From Mumia sp050632745 (GTDB lineage Bacteria; Actinomycetota; Actinomycetes; Propionibacteriales; Nocardioidaceae): a DNA stretch of 64,000 bases. Below, piece after piece: positions 34,009 to 42,219 of the stretch. Each line of letters starts with the position of its first letter. The stretch's first letter is position 1. The stretch spans positions 434,001-498,000 of the forward strand of contig NZ_JBODSD010000003.1 in the NCBI RefSeq assembly GCF_050632745.1, read 5' to 3'. Made by a program: the position numbers and the translations under genes. The notes under the pieces are model-generated. The model saw only the letters and a list, made by a program, of their open reading frames with translations, searched no databases and was not told the DNA's origin.

Positions 34009-35181
34009 ATGGACCTCCGTGACGACGACCTGACCTCGCTGGCGAACTCGCTGGCCGAGCTCGTCGGCGCCCCGATCACGATCGAGGACCCGCAGGCAAG
34101 CGTCCTGGCCTACTCCCAGAGCCTGGACGCCGACCGTTCGCAGGCCGTCGACGACGCGCGGATCACGACGATCCTCGGCCGGCAGGTACCGCCCCACTAC
34201 CGGGCGCTGCTCGACGAGGCCGGCGTCTACCGCCAGATCGCCCGCTCCCACGACGTCGTCACCGTCGACCTCCCGGGGTCCGGCATGACGCAGCGGGCCA
34301 TCGTGGCCGTGCGGGACGAGACGGGGACGCTGCTCGGCTCGGTGTGGGCCGCCGTGCCCGCGGGGCTGACCGAGCTCCAGCGCCGCGCGCTGCTCGAGGG
34401 TGCGCCGGTGGTCGCCCGGGGTCTCGTCCGGCAGCGCGAGCGGGCGGACTCCAGCCGTCGGCGGACGGTCGAGGTCGTCGAGGCGCTCCTGCGCGGGGGT
34501 GACGACGCCGTCCGCGCGGCGGAGCAGGCGGGGCTGCGGCCGCCGTGCACCGCGGTGGTCCTCGCCTCGGACCGCGCGGACGTCGCGGTGCCCGCACCGC
34601 GCGCCGGCGCGTTCGTCCTCCACCTCGCCGCCGTGGCCCCGAGCGCGGCGGCGGCGCAGGTCGACGACGTCGTGTACGCGGTGGTCTCCGGGGACGAGAC
34701 GAGCGCGGCGCGCCTGGCGCGCGACTTCCTCGCCCGCGCGCACGGCCCGCTCGTCGTCGGAGTCGGGCGGACGGTCGATACCCCGGCGGCGATCGACGTC
34801 TCGGCCCGCGACGCGGACGGGGTCGTCCGCATCCTGCGCCGCCGCCGTCGTACGGGAGTGGTCGAGACCGTCCGGAGCACGCTCGCCGACGTGGTGGCGC
34901 TGCGCGCTGCCGAGGCCCTGGCGGGGTACGAGGACTTCAGCCCCCTCACGGCGCTCGAGCGCTTCGACGCCGAGCACCACGCGGAGCTGCTCCCGAGCGC
35001 GCGCGCCTACCTCGCGCACGGCGGCGACGTCGGTGAGGCCGCGGCGTCGCTGCACGTCCACCCGAACACGCTGCGCAACCGCCTGCGCCGCGCCTCCCAG
35101 GCGGTCGGCGTCGACGTCGACGACCCGGACACCCGACTCCTCCTCGCGCTGCACGTCAAGCTGCGCGACCTCGACGCCTGA
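34009..35181 (+). CDS. PucR/CdaR-family transcriptional regulator
   Basis: A 390-residue regulator. The C-terminal PucR-type HTH (about 330-390) is clear: AYLAHGGDVGEAAASLHVHP, then NTLRNRLRRASQAVGVDVDD and LLLALHVKLRDL. The central GGDEF-like region and the N-terminal part (LAELVGAPITIEDPQASVLA) fit CdaR-type proteins, which typically sense small metabolites. The effector is unknown. The next gene on the same strand encodes a DadA-like amino-acid dehydrogenase, a plausible target, but a 379-base repeat-rich gap separates them. Confidence 0.9.
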   Translation: MDLRDDDLTSLANSLAELVGAPITIEDPQASVLAYSQSLDADRSQAVDDARITTILGRQVPPHYRALLDEAGVYRQIARSHDVVTVDLPGSGMTQRAIVAVRDETGTLLGSVWAAVPAGLTELQRRALLEGAPVVARGLVRQRERADSSRRRTVEVVEALLRGGDDAVRAAEQAGLRPPCTAVVLASDRADVAVPAPRAGAFVLHLAAVAPSAAAAQVDDVVYAVVSGDETSAARLARDFLARAHGPLVVGVGRTVDTPAAIDVSARDADGVVRILRRRRRTGVVETVRSTLADVVALRAAEALAGYEDFSPLTALERFDAEHHAELLPSARAYLAHGGDVGEAAASLHVHPNTLRNRLRRASQAVGVDVDDPDTRLLLALHVKLRDLDA

Positions 35182-35298
35182 CCGCGCTCCGCGCCGGCCC
35201 GCGCCCCCGCACGGCCCGCCCGCAGCGTGCCCGCGCGCCCGCGCCGTGCCCGCGCACCCGCACCGTGCCCGCCGCACCGTGCCCGCGCCCCGCACGGA

Positions 35299-35341
35299 GG
35301 ACTTGCAATTGCGACCACCTACTGGTCACAACCGCAAGTCT
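35299..35341. repeat. Palindromic repeat element, ACTTGCA family, copy 1
   Basis: Arms ACTTGCAATTGCGACC and GGTCACAACCGCAAGT pair with three mismatches around a 7-base loop. Related to elements at 35372-35413 and 54816-54858. Confidence 0.75.
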
Positions 35342-35371
35342 TCTCTGCGCGTCTTCCGCCGAATGCACCGT

Positions 35372-35413
35372 GGACTTGCAGTTGCGACCCCCTGCGGGTC
35401 AGAACAGCAAGTC
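35372..35413. repeat. Palindromic repeat element, ACTTGCA family, copy 2
   Basis: Arms ACTTGCAGTTGCGACCC and GGGTCAGAACAGCAAGT pair imperfectly around a 5-base loop. It shares the outer GGACTTGCA and inner GCGACC with copy 1. Confidence 0.75.
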
Positions 35414-35417
35414 TTCG

Positions 35418-35462
35418 GTGCGGGTGGTGCGGGTGGTGCGGGTGGTGCGGGTGGTGCGGGTG
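35418..35462. repeat. Five perfect tandem copies of GTGCGGGTG
   Basis: A 9-bp minisatellite about 100 bases upstream of the DadA-like gene. Being a multiple of three it would not shift a frame; copy number may vary between strains. Confidence 0.9.
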
Positions 35463-35560
35463 GATCGCGCCCGCACGGTGTGCGATCCCACACCGGACCC
35501 GCGTCGATCGTGGCCGAACGCACACCCCGCGCGGCGTCGTACCCGCCGAGCATGGTGACC

Positions 35561-36853
35561 ATGAGCACATCGGGCAGCGCTGCGAGCGCGTCGAGCACCC
35601 CTCAGCACGTCGTCGTCGCCGGAGCCGGCATGGTCGGACTCTCGACGGCATGGTTCCTCCAGGAGCGTGGCGTCCGGGTCACGGTGGTCGACCGCACCGG
35701 CGTCGCCGCCGGCTCCTCGTGGGGCAACGCGGGCTGGGTCTCGCCGGCGCTGACCCTCCCGCTGGCCGAGCCTGCCGTCCTCAAGTACGGCCTCAAGGCC
35801 ATGCTCAGCCCGGCCTCACCGGTCTACGTCCCGCTGACGACCGACCCGAAGCTGCTGCGCTTCCTCGTCGGCTTCGCCCGGCACTGCACGCCGAAGAAGT
35901 GGCGTTCGGCGATGGCGGTCTTCACCGAGCTCAACCGCGACGCCCTCGGCGCGTACGACGTCCTCGGCGACGGCGGCACGGCCGGGCACGGCGTCCTCGA
36001 GCCGATCCAGGACGCCGACCCGTTCCTCGCCGGCTTCGCCTCCGTCGAGGACCGCAAGACGCTGGTCGACGAGCTCGCCCACGTGGTCGCGTCCGGCGGC
36101 TCGGTCGACTACGACCTGCTGAGCGCCGACGAGATCCGTTCCCTCGAGCCGACGCTCGGTGACGGGGTCCGGGCAGGTGTCCGCATGCTCGGGCAGCGCT
36201 ACGTGAACCCGCCCGCGTACGTCGCCTCGCTGGCCGAGTCGGTCGTCGCCCGCGGCGGCGAGCTGCGCGGCGGCTTCGAGGTCACCGACGTCGTCGATCT
36301 CGGCGCTCGCGGTGTCGAGGTGCTGGCGGCCACCGGTGAGCGGCTGCGCGCCGACGCCGTCGTCCTCGCGACCGGCACGTGGCTCGGCGACCTCGCCCGG
36401 TCGTACGGCGTGAAGCGTGTGGTGCAGGCGGGCCGCGGCTACAGCTTCACCGTCGTCCCGGAGCAGATGCCGAAGAACCCGATCTACTTCCCGGTCCAGC
36501 GCGTCGCCTGCACGCCTCTCGGCGACCGGCTCCGCGTCGCGGGAACGATGGAGTTCCGCCACCCCGACGCTCCCCTGGAGCCCCGCCGGATCGACGCGAT
36601 CGTGGCGTCGGCGCGCCCGATGTTCACCGGCGTCGACTGGGACGCGCGCCAGGAGGAGTGGGTCGGCTCGCGCCCGTGCACGACCGACGGCCTGCCGCTC
36701 GTGGGAGCCACGCGCTCGCCGCGGGTCCACGTCGCGGGCGGCCACGGCATGTGGGGCATCGCGCTCGGACCCCTCACCGGCCGGATGGTCGCCGACGGTC
36801 TGACGGGGCACGCCGTGCCGTCGTACGCGCGTCGTCTCGATCCCCTGCGCTGA
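35561..36853 (+). CDS. FAD-dependent oxidoreductase, D-amino acid dehydrogenase (DadA)-like
   Basis: A 430-residue DAO-family flavoprotein. The dinucleotide-binding motif VVVAGAGMVGLSTAWFLQER begins near residue 16, followed by AAGSSWGNAGWVSPAL, a DadA-like feature. Near the C terminus, VGSRPCTTDGLPLVGATRSP and VAGGHGMWGIALGPLTGRMV close the FAD site. It likely oxidises an amino acid or imino acid and passes electrons to a quinone or O2. Two ATGs (35552 and 35561) are possible starts; neither has a clear ribosome-binding site. The last codons and stop are part of a perfect 20-bp tandem duplication. Confidence 0.87.
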   Translation: MSTSGSAASASSTPQHVVVAGAGMVGLSTAWFLQERGVRVTVVDRTGVAAGSSWGNAGWVSPALTLPLAEPAVLKYGLKAMLSPASPVYVPLTTDPKLLRFLVGFARHCTPKKWRSAMAVFTELNRDALGAYDVLGDGGTAGHGVLEPIQDADPFLAGFASVEDRKTLVDELAHVVASGGSVDYDLLSADEIRSLEPTLGDGVRAGVRMLGQRYVNPPAYVASLAESVVARGGELRGGFEVTDVVDLGARGVEVLAATGERLRADAVVLATGTWLGDLARSYGVKRVVQAGRGYSFTVVPEQMPKNPIYFPVQRVACTPLGDRLRVAGTMEFRHPDAPLEPRRIDAIVASARPMFTGVDWDARQEEWVGSRPCTTDGLPLVGATRSPRVHVAGGHGMWGIALGPLTGRMVADGLTGHAVPSYARRLDPLR

Positions 36854-36875
36854 CACTCGATCCCCTGCGCTGACA
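36836..36875. repeat. Perfect 20-bp tandem duplication across the DadA-like stop codon
   Basis: The 20 bases at 36836-36855 (starting CTCGATCCCC and ending GCGCTGACA) are repeated exactly at 36856-36875. The stop TGA at 36851-36853 is inside the first copy, so the protein is unchanged. Confidence 0.92.
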
Positions 36876-36921
36876 AAGGGGACGAATCGCCACGGGGCAC
36901 CCTGGGCGTCCTGACGAGTCG

Positions 36922-36927
36922 GTATGC
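36922..36927 (+). promoter_or_regulatory. Probable -10 (TATGCT) of the ACT-domain gene
   Basis: The sequence CGGTATGCTTCG fits an actinobacterial -10. Unlike the leaderless genes, it leaves a leader of about 80 bases with a normal ribosome-binding site. Confidence 0.4.
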
Positions 36928-37015
36928 TTCGGGCCGGAGCACCAGGCCGTGGTCACCGTCGACCGCGTACACGCACCACCCCCGTGCGTGGTCGGCTGAA
37001 CGGAGGATTCGACCC

Positions 37016-37654
37016 ATGGCGTTTCTGCTGCGCATCGAGCTCCCCGACGTCCCCGGCTCGCTGGGTGCCGTCGCGACCGCGCTCGGTGAGGCCGGTGCGG
37101 ACATCCACGCGATCGAGATCGTCGAGCACCGCACCGACGGCAAGGCTGTCGACGACGTGCTGCTCGAGCTCCCCGTGACCACGATGCCGGACCAGCTCAT
37201 CACGGCCTGCCACCGCCTCGACGGCGTGCGGGTGCAGTGGATCTCGCGCTACAACGCGGGCGCGAACCTCTCGATGGACCTCGAGGCGGTCGAGGCGTTC
37301 ACGGCCGAGCCGGGTCGTGCGCTCGAGAGCCTCGTCGACCGCGTGCCCGAGACGTTCCGTGCCGACTGGGCGCTGCTCGTGGAGTCGGGTGACTCCGGGC
37401 AGCAGGTCGTGCACGCGACGCCGACCGCGCCCGAGCGCGTCCCGGACGTCGAGAAGTGGTTCACGCTCGAGCATGCGCAGCGGCTGCCTCCGGTGTCCGA
37501 CTGGGGCTCGATGGTCCTCGCGGGTGCGCCCGTCCCCCAGCGCGAGGCGGTCGTGATCTTCGGGCGCCACGGCGGTCCGCCGGTGCTCGACTCCGAGCTC
37601 GCCCGGCTCGGCCACATCGTCGCGCTCGCGGCGTCGGTGTCCGCGGCCGTCTAG
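37016..37654 (+). CDS. ACT domain-containing protein
   Basis: A 212-residue protein. The N-terminal ACT domain (about 1-75) starts FLLRIELPDVPGSLGAVATA and continues GEAGADIHAIEIVEH. ACT domains bind amino acids and act as allosteric modules; no catalytic domain is attached. The remaining 130 residues resemble a GAF-like alpha/beta domain but are not confidently assigned. CGGAGG lies 8 bases before the ATG. The stop shares the tetranucleotide CTAG with the stop of the convergent GNAT gene. Conserved in actinobacteria by recollection; role unknown. Confidence 0.82.
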   Translation: MAFLLRIELPDVPGSLGAVATALGEAGADIHAIEIVEHRTDGKAVDDVLLELPVTTMPDQLITACHRLDGVRVQWISRYNAGANLSMDLEAVEAFTAEPGRALESLVDRVPETFRADWALLVESGDSGQQVVHATPTAPERVPDVEKWFTLEHAQRLPPVSDWGSMVLAGAPVPQREAVVIFGRHGGPPVLDSELARLGHIVALAASVSAAV

Positions 37655-38106
37655 CCCTTCGTCGCCGCGGCGGCTTCGCGGACCATGAAGACGTCGACCG
37701 TGTCCTCGGCCTCGGCCACGAAGCCGTGCCGCTCGTACAGGCGGCGTGCCGCACTGCCCCGCAGGACGTTCAAGCGCACCGCGACGCCTCGGCGGTCGCA
37801 CCCTGCCAGCAGGTCGCGCAGCACGGCGGTGCCGGTCCCGCGTCCCTGCAGCAGCGGCGAGAGATAGAAGTGCTCGAGCCAGTACGCGTCGTCGGCGGGC
37901 CGCAGCGCGACGCAGCCCGCGAAGGCGCCGGCGACCTCGATCACCCGCGTGTGGGCGGGGCAGAACCCGTCACGCAACCGCTGCCGGACGCGCTGCTCGT
38001 CGTACCGGCCGAGGCGTTCGAGGTCGGCGCGGAGCACGACGGCGCGCAGCTCGGCCACCGCGTCGACGTCGGCGGCCGTGCTGGGCCGCATCCGCCAGTC
38101 CGCCAC
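37651..38106 (-). CDS. GNAT family N-acetyltransferase
   Basis: A 151-residue acetyltransferase from the GTG at 38106. The core LEHFYLSPLLQGRGTGTAVL holds the acetyl-CoA loop (Q/R-G-x-G) and LNVLRGSAARRLYERHGFVA is the usual beta5-alpha4 region. I chose 38106 because a TACGCT -10 lies exactly 7 bases upstream; the GTG at 38112 would sit almost on that element. The acceptor substrate is unknown. Its TAG stop overlaps the convergent ACT-domain gene's TAG through CTAG. Confidence 0.88.
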   Translation of the reverse strand: MADWRMRPSTAADVDAVAELRAVVLRADLERLGRYDEQRVRQRLRDGFCPAHTRVIEVAGAFAGCVALRPADDAYWLEHFYLSPLLQGRGTGTAVLRDLLAGCDRRGVAVRLNVLRGSAARRLYERHGFVAEAEDTVDVFMVREAAAATKG

Positions 38107-38113
38107 GCGCACC

Positions 38114-38119
38114 AGCGTA
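38114..38119 (-). promoter_or_regulatory. Leaderless-type -10 of the GNAT gene
   Basis: On the minus strand TACGCT, then 7 bases, then the GTG at 38106. Confidence 0.5.
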
Positions 38120-38131
38120 CGGCGCGGTGGT

Positions 38132-39007
38132 CTAGCCCTTGGTCACCGGCACGTGCGCGGAGTGGTTGCGGCCGAGCGCCGCGACCTCGCGCTCCATCGC
38201 CGGCACGGTCTTCTTGACGAGGCGCTTGGCGACCGGCTCGGCGAGCGCCGAGCTGAAGATCGGCTTGGTGAAGTTCGCGACGGCGACCCCCTTGGGCACG
38301 TAGACCCGACGCTTCTTCTTTGCGAGGCCGTGGCTGATCGCCTCCACGCAGTCCTCGAGCGAGGTCGTCCCGTTGGCCGGCCACGGGAGCCTGCTGCGGA
38401 TCGCCTTGAACGACGGCAGGTCCGCCTCCGCGCCCCGCACGATGTCGGTGTCGATCCACGACGGGTGGCAGACCCCGACCTTCACGCCGTGGACCCACAT
38501 CTCCTGGCGGTAGGCGAGCGCCAGCGCCTCGGCGCCGGCCTTGCTCGCGTTGTACGGCGCCAGCCCCGCCAGCGGGGTGAACGCGGCGAGCGAGGAGACC
38601 ACGAGGACGTAGCCCTTGGTCGCGATCACGTGCGGCGTGACCGCGCGCAGCGTACGGAAGACTCCGTTGAGGTTCACGTCGACCACCCGCTCGAAGGCCT
38701 CGGGGTCGATCTGCCGGACCGTCCCGTACGAGGCGATGCCGGCGTTGGCGAGGACGTGGTCGATGCGGCCGAAGCGTGCGGCGGCCGCGTCCACCGCGGT
38801 CTCGACCGCAGCGGTGTCGCGGACGTCGGCCTCCCACCACGCGGCGGCGTCACCGAGCTCGGCGGCGACCGCCTTCAGCTCGTCCGGCTCGAGGCCGATG
38901 AGGGCGACGCGACCGCCGCGGCGGACGTACTCGCGGGCGACACCTGCGCCGATGCCGCGCGCGGCTCCGGTGACGACGGCAACCTTGCCGGTGAACGTGG
39001 AGGTCAT
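38132..39007 (-). CDS. Short-chain dehydrogenase/reductase
   Basis: A 291-residue classical SDR: cofactor motif TGAARGIGAG near residue 14, NAG at LANAGIASYG, catalytic Ser in LVVSSLAAF and Y-x3-K in APYNASKAGAE. The C terminus (about 245-291) is basic and resembles SDRs acting on lipids or steroids (KKKRRVYVPKG). The substrate is unknown. The ATG at 39007 is fixed by a TATCTT -10 exactly 6 bases upstream; a GTG-initiated longer form to 39055 would cross the operator-like palindrome. That palindrome suggests control by a TetR-type repressor not seen in the window. Confidence 0.9.
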   Translation of the reverse strand: MTSTFTGKVAVVTGAARGIGAGVAREYVRRGGRVALIGLEPDELKAVAAELGDAAAWWEADVRDTAAVETAVDAAAARFGRIDHVLANAGIASYGTVRQIDPEAFERVVDVNLNGVFRTLRAVTPHVIATKGYVLVVSSLAAFTPLAGLAPYNASKAGAEALALAYRQEMWVHGVKVGVCHPSWIDTDIVRGAEADLPSFKAIRSRLPWPANGTTSLEDCVEAISHGLAKKKRRVYVPKGVAVANFTKPIFSSALAEPVAKRLVKKTVPAMEREVAALGRNHSAHVPVTKG

Positions 39008-39013
39008 GGAGCC

Positions 39014-39030
39014 AAGATACCGTCGGTATC
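39014..39030 (-). promoter_or_regulatory. Leaderless promoter overlapped by palindrome GATACCGTCGGTATC
   Basis: The 15-bp palindrome at 39016-39030 (perfect 6-bp arms) overlaps the -10 TATCTT (39019-39014) of the SDR gene. It looks like a TetR-family operator. Confidence 0.6.
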
Positions 39031-39076
39031 CGAGATGTGCCACCCGCGATGTCACATCATGGATGGGGAGACGGGC

Positions 39077-39103
39077 CGGCCGGGGCCCAACGGACCCCGG
39101 CCG
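39077..39103 (-). terminator. GC-rich hairpin after pntB
   Basis: CGGCCGGGG (39077-39085) pairs with CCCCGGCCG (39095-39103) around a 9-base loop. It lies 25 bases past the pntB stop and lacks a T-run. Confidence 0.55.
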
Positions 39104-39127
39104 TTTGTCGTACCGCCTCGCGTCGGC

Positions 39128-40513
39128 CTAGAGGGCCTTGAGGATGTCCTCGACGCGCTCCTTGGCGTCGCCGAACAGCATCTGGCTGTTGTCGCGGAAG
39201 AACAGCGGGTTCTGGACCCCGGCGTACCCGGCGGCCATGGACCGCTTGAACACGATGACGTTCTCGGCCTCCCAGACCCGCAGCACCGGCATCCCGGCGA
39301 GCGGGCTGGTCGGATCCTCGGCCGCGGCGGGGTTGACGGTGTCGTTGGCGCCGATGACGAGCACGACAGAGGTGTCGGCGAGGTCGTCGTTGACCTCGTC
39401 CATCTCGAGCACGATGTCGTACGGGACCTTGGCCTCGGCCAGCAGGACGTTCATGTGCCCGGGCAGGCGACCGGCGACCGGGTGGACCCCGAAACGGACC
39501 TCGATGCCGCGGTCGCGCAGCTTGCGGACCAGGTCGGCGACCGGGTACTGCGCCTGAGCGACGGCCATGCCGTAGCCGGGGGTGATGACGACCGAGCGGG
39601 CGTTCGTGAGGAGGTCGGCGGCGTCGGCGGCGGAGATCTCGCGGTGCTCGCCGTAGTCGGTCGCGTCGTTGGTCGAGGCCTCGATGCCGAAGCCGCCGGC
39701 GATCACCGAGATGAACGAGCGGTTCATCGCCTGGCACATGATGTAGGACAGGTACGCACCGGAGGAGCCGACGAGCGCGCCGGTGACGATCAGCAGGTCG
39801 TTGTTGAGCAGGAAGCCCGACGCGGCCGCGGCCCAGCCCGAGTAGCTGTTGAGCATCGACACGACGACCGGCATGTCGCCGCCGCCGATCGACGCGACGA
39901 GGTGCCAGCCGAGCGCGAGCGCGAGCACGGTGACGACGATCAGCAGGACGAGGTTCGGGGAGACGACGAACCAGACCGTCAGGATCACGAAGGCCACGAG
40001 CGCGCCGACGTTGATCGCGTTCTTGCCCGGGAGCATCAGCGGCGCCGAGCGCATCCGCGCGGACAGCTTCAGGTTGGCGACGATCGAGCCGGTGAAGGTG
40101 ACAGCGCCGATGAAGATGCCGATGAAGATCTCGGCGTGATGGATGTCGGCCAGCGACCCGGTCAGGTGGTTCGGGGCCAGGTAGCCGTTCCAGCCGACCA
40201 GCACAGCCGCCAGACCGACGAACGAGTGCAGCAGCGCGATCAGCTCGGGCATCTGGGTCATCGCGACGATGCGCGCACGCCACAGTCCGATGGCGGCACC
40301 GATCAGGACGGCGACGAGCAGCAGCGCGATCGCGGTGGCGTCGGCGACGTCGGCGACCAGCGCGAACGTCGCGACCAGCGCGATCGCCATGCCGGCGATG
40401 CCGTACCAGACGCCGTTGCGCGACGTCTCGTGCTTGGACAGCCCGGCGAGGGAGAGGATGAACAGCAGGGAAGCGACGATGTACGCCGCGGTGGCAGCAC
40501 TCTGTGCAGTCAT
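39128..40513 (-). CDS. pntB: NAD(P) transhydrogenase subunit beta
   Basis: A 461-residue subunit: about nine membrane helices in residues 1-265 (domain II), then the soluble NADP(H)-binding domain III (about 290-461) with ITPGYGMAVAQAQYPVADLV, FGVHPVAGRLPGHMNVLLAE, IGANDTVNPAA and FKRSMAAGYAGVQNPLFFRD. It couples hydride transfer between NADH and NADP+ to proton movement. It follows pntA by 7 bases in one operon. The length is normal for PntB and every diagnostic motif is intact. Confidence 0.97.
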   Translation of the reverse strand: MTAQSAATAAYIVASLLFILSLAGLSKHETSRNGVWYGIAGMAIALVATFALVADVADATAIALLLVAVLIGAAIGLWRARIVAMTQMPELIALLHSFVGLAAVLVGWNGYLAPNHLTGSLADIHHAEIFIGIFIGAVTFTGSIVANLKLSARMRSAPLMLPGKNAINVGALVAFVILTVWFVVSPNLVLLIVVTVLALALGWHLVASIGGGDMPVVVSMLNSYSGWAAAASGFLLNNDLLIVTGALVGSSGAYLSYIMCQAMNRSFISVIAGGFGIEASTNDATDYGEHREISAADAADLLTNARSVVITPGYGMAVAQAQYPVADLVRKLRDRGIEVRFGVHPVAGRLPGHMNVLLAEAKVPYDIVLEMDEVNDDLADTSVVLVIGANDTVNPAAAEDPTSPLAGMPVLRVWEAENVIVFKRSMAAGYAGVQNPLFFRDNSQMLFGDAKERVEDILKAL

Positions 40514-40520
40514 GGCGGCG

Positions 40521-42068
40521 TCAGTCCTTCGAGAACATGCTGAGCATGCGACGGGTCACGGCGAACCCGCCGAAGACGTTGATGGAGGCCAGCAGGATCG
40601 CGACGAACGACAGCACCCGGATGGTGGTGGCGTTGTCGGCCCCGTCGCCGATCGAGATCTGCAGCATCGCGCCGACGACGATGATGCCGCTGATCGCGTT
40701 GGTCACCGACATCAGCGGCGTGTGCAGGGCGTGGTGCACCTTGCCGATCACGTAGTAGCCGATGACGATCGCCAGCGTGAGCACCGTGAAGTGCTCGGGC
40801 AGCGGGGCAGGCGCGAAGGCGTTGACCAGGAACAGCGCGAGGATGCCGGTGCCGATCAGGCCCCACTTGATCGCGGGGTTGGGCGGCGCCTTCCTCTCGG
40901 TGACGGCGGGCACGGCTGCCGGGGCGGCGGCGGCAGGTGCGGCCGAGACGGAGACCGGCGGTGGCGGCCAGGTCTTCTCGCCGTCGCGGACCACGGTGAC
41001 GCCGCGCTGGACGACGTCGTCGAAGTCGAGGACGAGCTGCCCGTCCTTGGCCGGGGTGAGCAGCTTGAGCAGGTTGACCAGGTTCGTGCCGTACAGCTGC
41101 GAGGCCTGGGTGGGCAGCCGGCCCGCGAGGTCGGTGTAGCCGAGGATCGTCACGCCGTTGTCGGTGACGACCTTCTCGCCCGCGACCGACCCGGCGACGT
41201 TGCCGCCCTGGGCTGCCGCCATGTCGACGATGACGCTGCCCGGCTTCATGCTCGCCACGTCCGCCTCGGTGATCAGGCGGGGCGCCGCACGCCCGGGGAT
41301 CAGGGCGGTCGTGATGATGATGTCGACGTCGGCAGCCTGCTCGGAGTAGATCTCCGCGGCGCGCCGGTCGTACGCCTCGCTGGTCGCCCGCGCGTAGCCG
41401 TCGGTCGAGACCTCCTGCTCGACGTCGACCTTGAGGTACTCCCCGCCGATCGACTTGACCTGGTCGGCGACCTCGGGACGCGGGTCGGTGGCGCGGACGA
41501 TCGCGCCCAGGCTGCTCGCCGCACCGATCGCGGCCAGCCCGGCGACGCCGGCGCCCGCGACGAGCACCTTGGCCGGAGGCACCTTGCCCGCGGCGGTGAC
41601 CTGACCGGTGAAGAACCGGCCGAACTCGTGCGCCGCCTCGACCACGGCCCGGTAGCCCGCGATGTTGGCCATCGACGAGAGCACGTCCATCGACTGCGCC
41701 CGCGAGATGCGCGGCACCGCGTCCATCGCCAGCACCGTGAGGCTGCGCTGGGCCAACGCGTCGACGAGCGCCTCGTTCAACGCCGGGGCGACCAGGCTGA
41801 CCAGCGTCGCGTCGTCGCGGAGCAGGCCGATCTCGTCCGACGACGGTGCGTTGATCTTGAGCACCAGGTCGGACTGCCACGCCTCGTCGCGCGATGCCGT
41901 CGAGGCACCGGCCTCGACGTACGCCTCGTCGGAAAAGCTGGACGCTACGCCTGCACCGGACTCGACCACGACGTCGTAACCCAGCTTGATCAGCTGCGTG
42001 ACCGTCGCCGGAGTGCCGGCGACGCGTGTCTCACCCGGCGAGGTCTCCTTGACCACGCCGATCTTCAT
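40521..42068 (-). CDS. pntA: NAD(P) transhydrogenase subunit alpha (fused alpha1-alpha2)
   Basis: A 515-residue subunit. Residues 1-375 are the NAD(H)-binding domain I (MKIGVVKETSPGETRVAGTP, VLVAGAGVAGLAAIGAASSL, DIIITTALIPGRAAP). An Ala/Pro-rich linker (about 375-415) leads to four membrane helices of domain II, with GKVHHALHTPLMSVTNAISG. It is the single-chain form, as in E. coli, and not the split alpha1/alpha2 form of many actinobacteria and alphaproteobacteria. The ATG at 42068 has a TAACGT -10 exactly 7 bases upstream. Confidence 0.96.
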   Translation of the reverse strand: MKIGVVKETSPGETRVAGTPATVTQLIKLGYDVVVESGAGVASSFSDEAYVEAGASTASRDEAWQSDLVLKINAPSSDEIGLLRDDATLVSLVAPALNEALVDALAQRSLTVLAMDAVPRISRAQSMDVLSSMANIAGYRAVVEAAHEFGRFFTGQVTAAGKVPPAKVLVAGAGVAGLAAIGAASSLGAIVRATDPRPEVADQVKSIGGEYLKVDVEQEVSTDGYARATSEAYDRRAAEIYSEQAADVDIIITTALIPGRAAPRLITEADVASMKPGSVIVDMAAAQGGNVAGSVAGEKVVTDNGVTILGYTDLAGRLPTQASQLYGTNLVNLLKLLTPAKDGQLVLDFDDVVQRGVTVVRDGEKTWPPPPVSVSAAPAAAAPAAVPAVTERKAPPNPAIKWGLIGTGILALFLVNAFAPAPLPEHFTVLTLAIVIGYYVIGKVHHALHTPLMSVTNAISGIIVVGAMLQISIGDGADNATTIRVLSFVAILLASINVFGGFAVTRRMLSMFSKD

Positions 42069-42075
42069 TCGGCAG

Positions 42076-42081
42076 ACGTTA
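42076..42081 (-). promoter_or_regulatory. Leaderless-type -10 of pntAB
   Basis: On the minus strand TAACGT, then 7 bases, then the pntA ATG. Confidence 0.55.
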
Positions 42082-42219
42082 TCCGCAGCGACTGGCGGAC
42101 GACCAGTGGGTGAGACGTGCATCTCATCGGTTGGGACCTGAGCGTTGGCTCGCGCAACATTTTCTTCGCGTCCACCCCACGTGACCTGCGCAAACGGAGT
42201 CGCGTGCCCTCCGCGGCGC

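Larger units (their letters stand above)
35182..35560. other. Repeat-rich intergenic region, no gene seen
   Basis: This 379-base gap holds, in order, a low-complexity stretch of CACCGTGCCCGC-like units (about 35185-35297), two palindromic ACTTGCA-type elements and five 9-bp tandem repeats. Open frames across it are translations of repeats and have no protein-like features. Confidence 0.8.

Noticed and set aside
35182..35560. Short frames with V-V-R repeats across the gap as genes
   Set aside because: They translate the 9-bp and palindromic repeats and lack start signals or protein-like composition.
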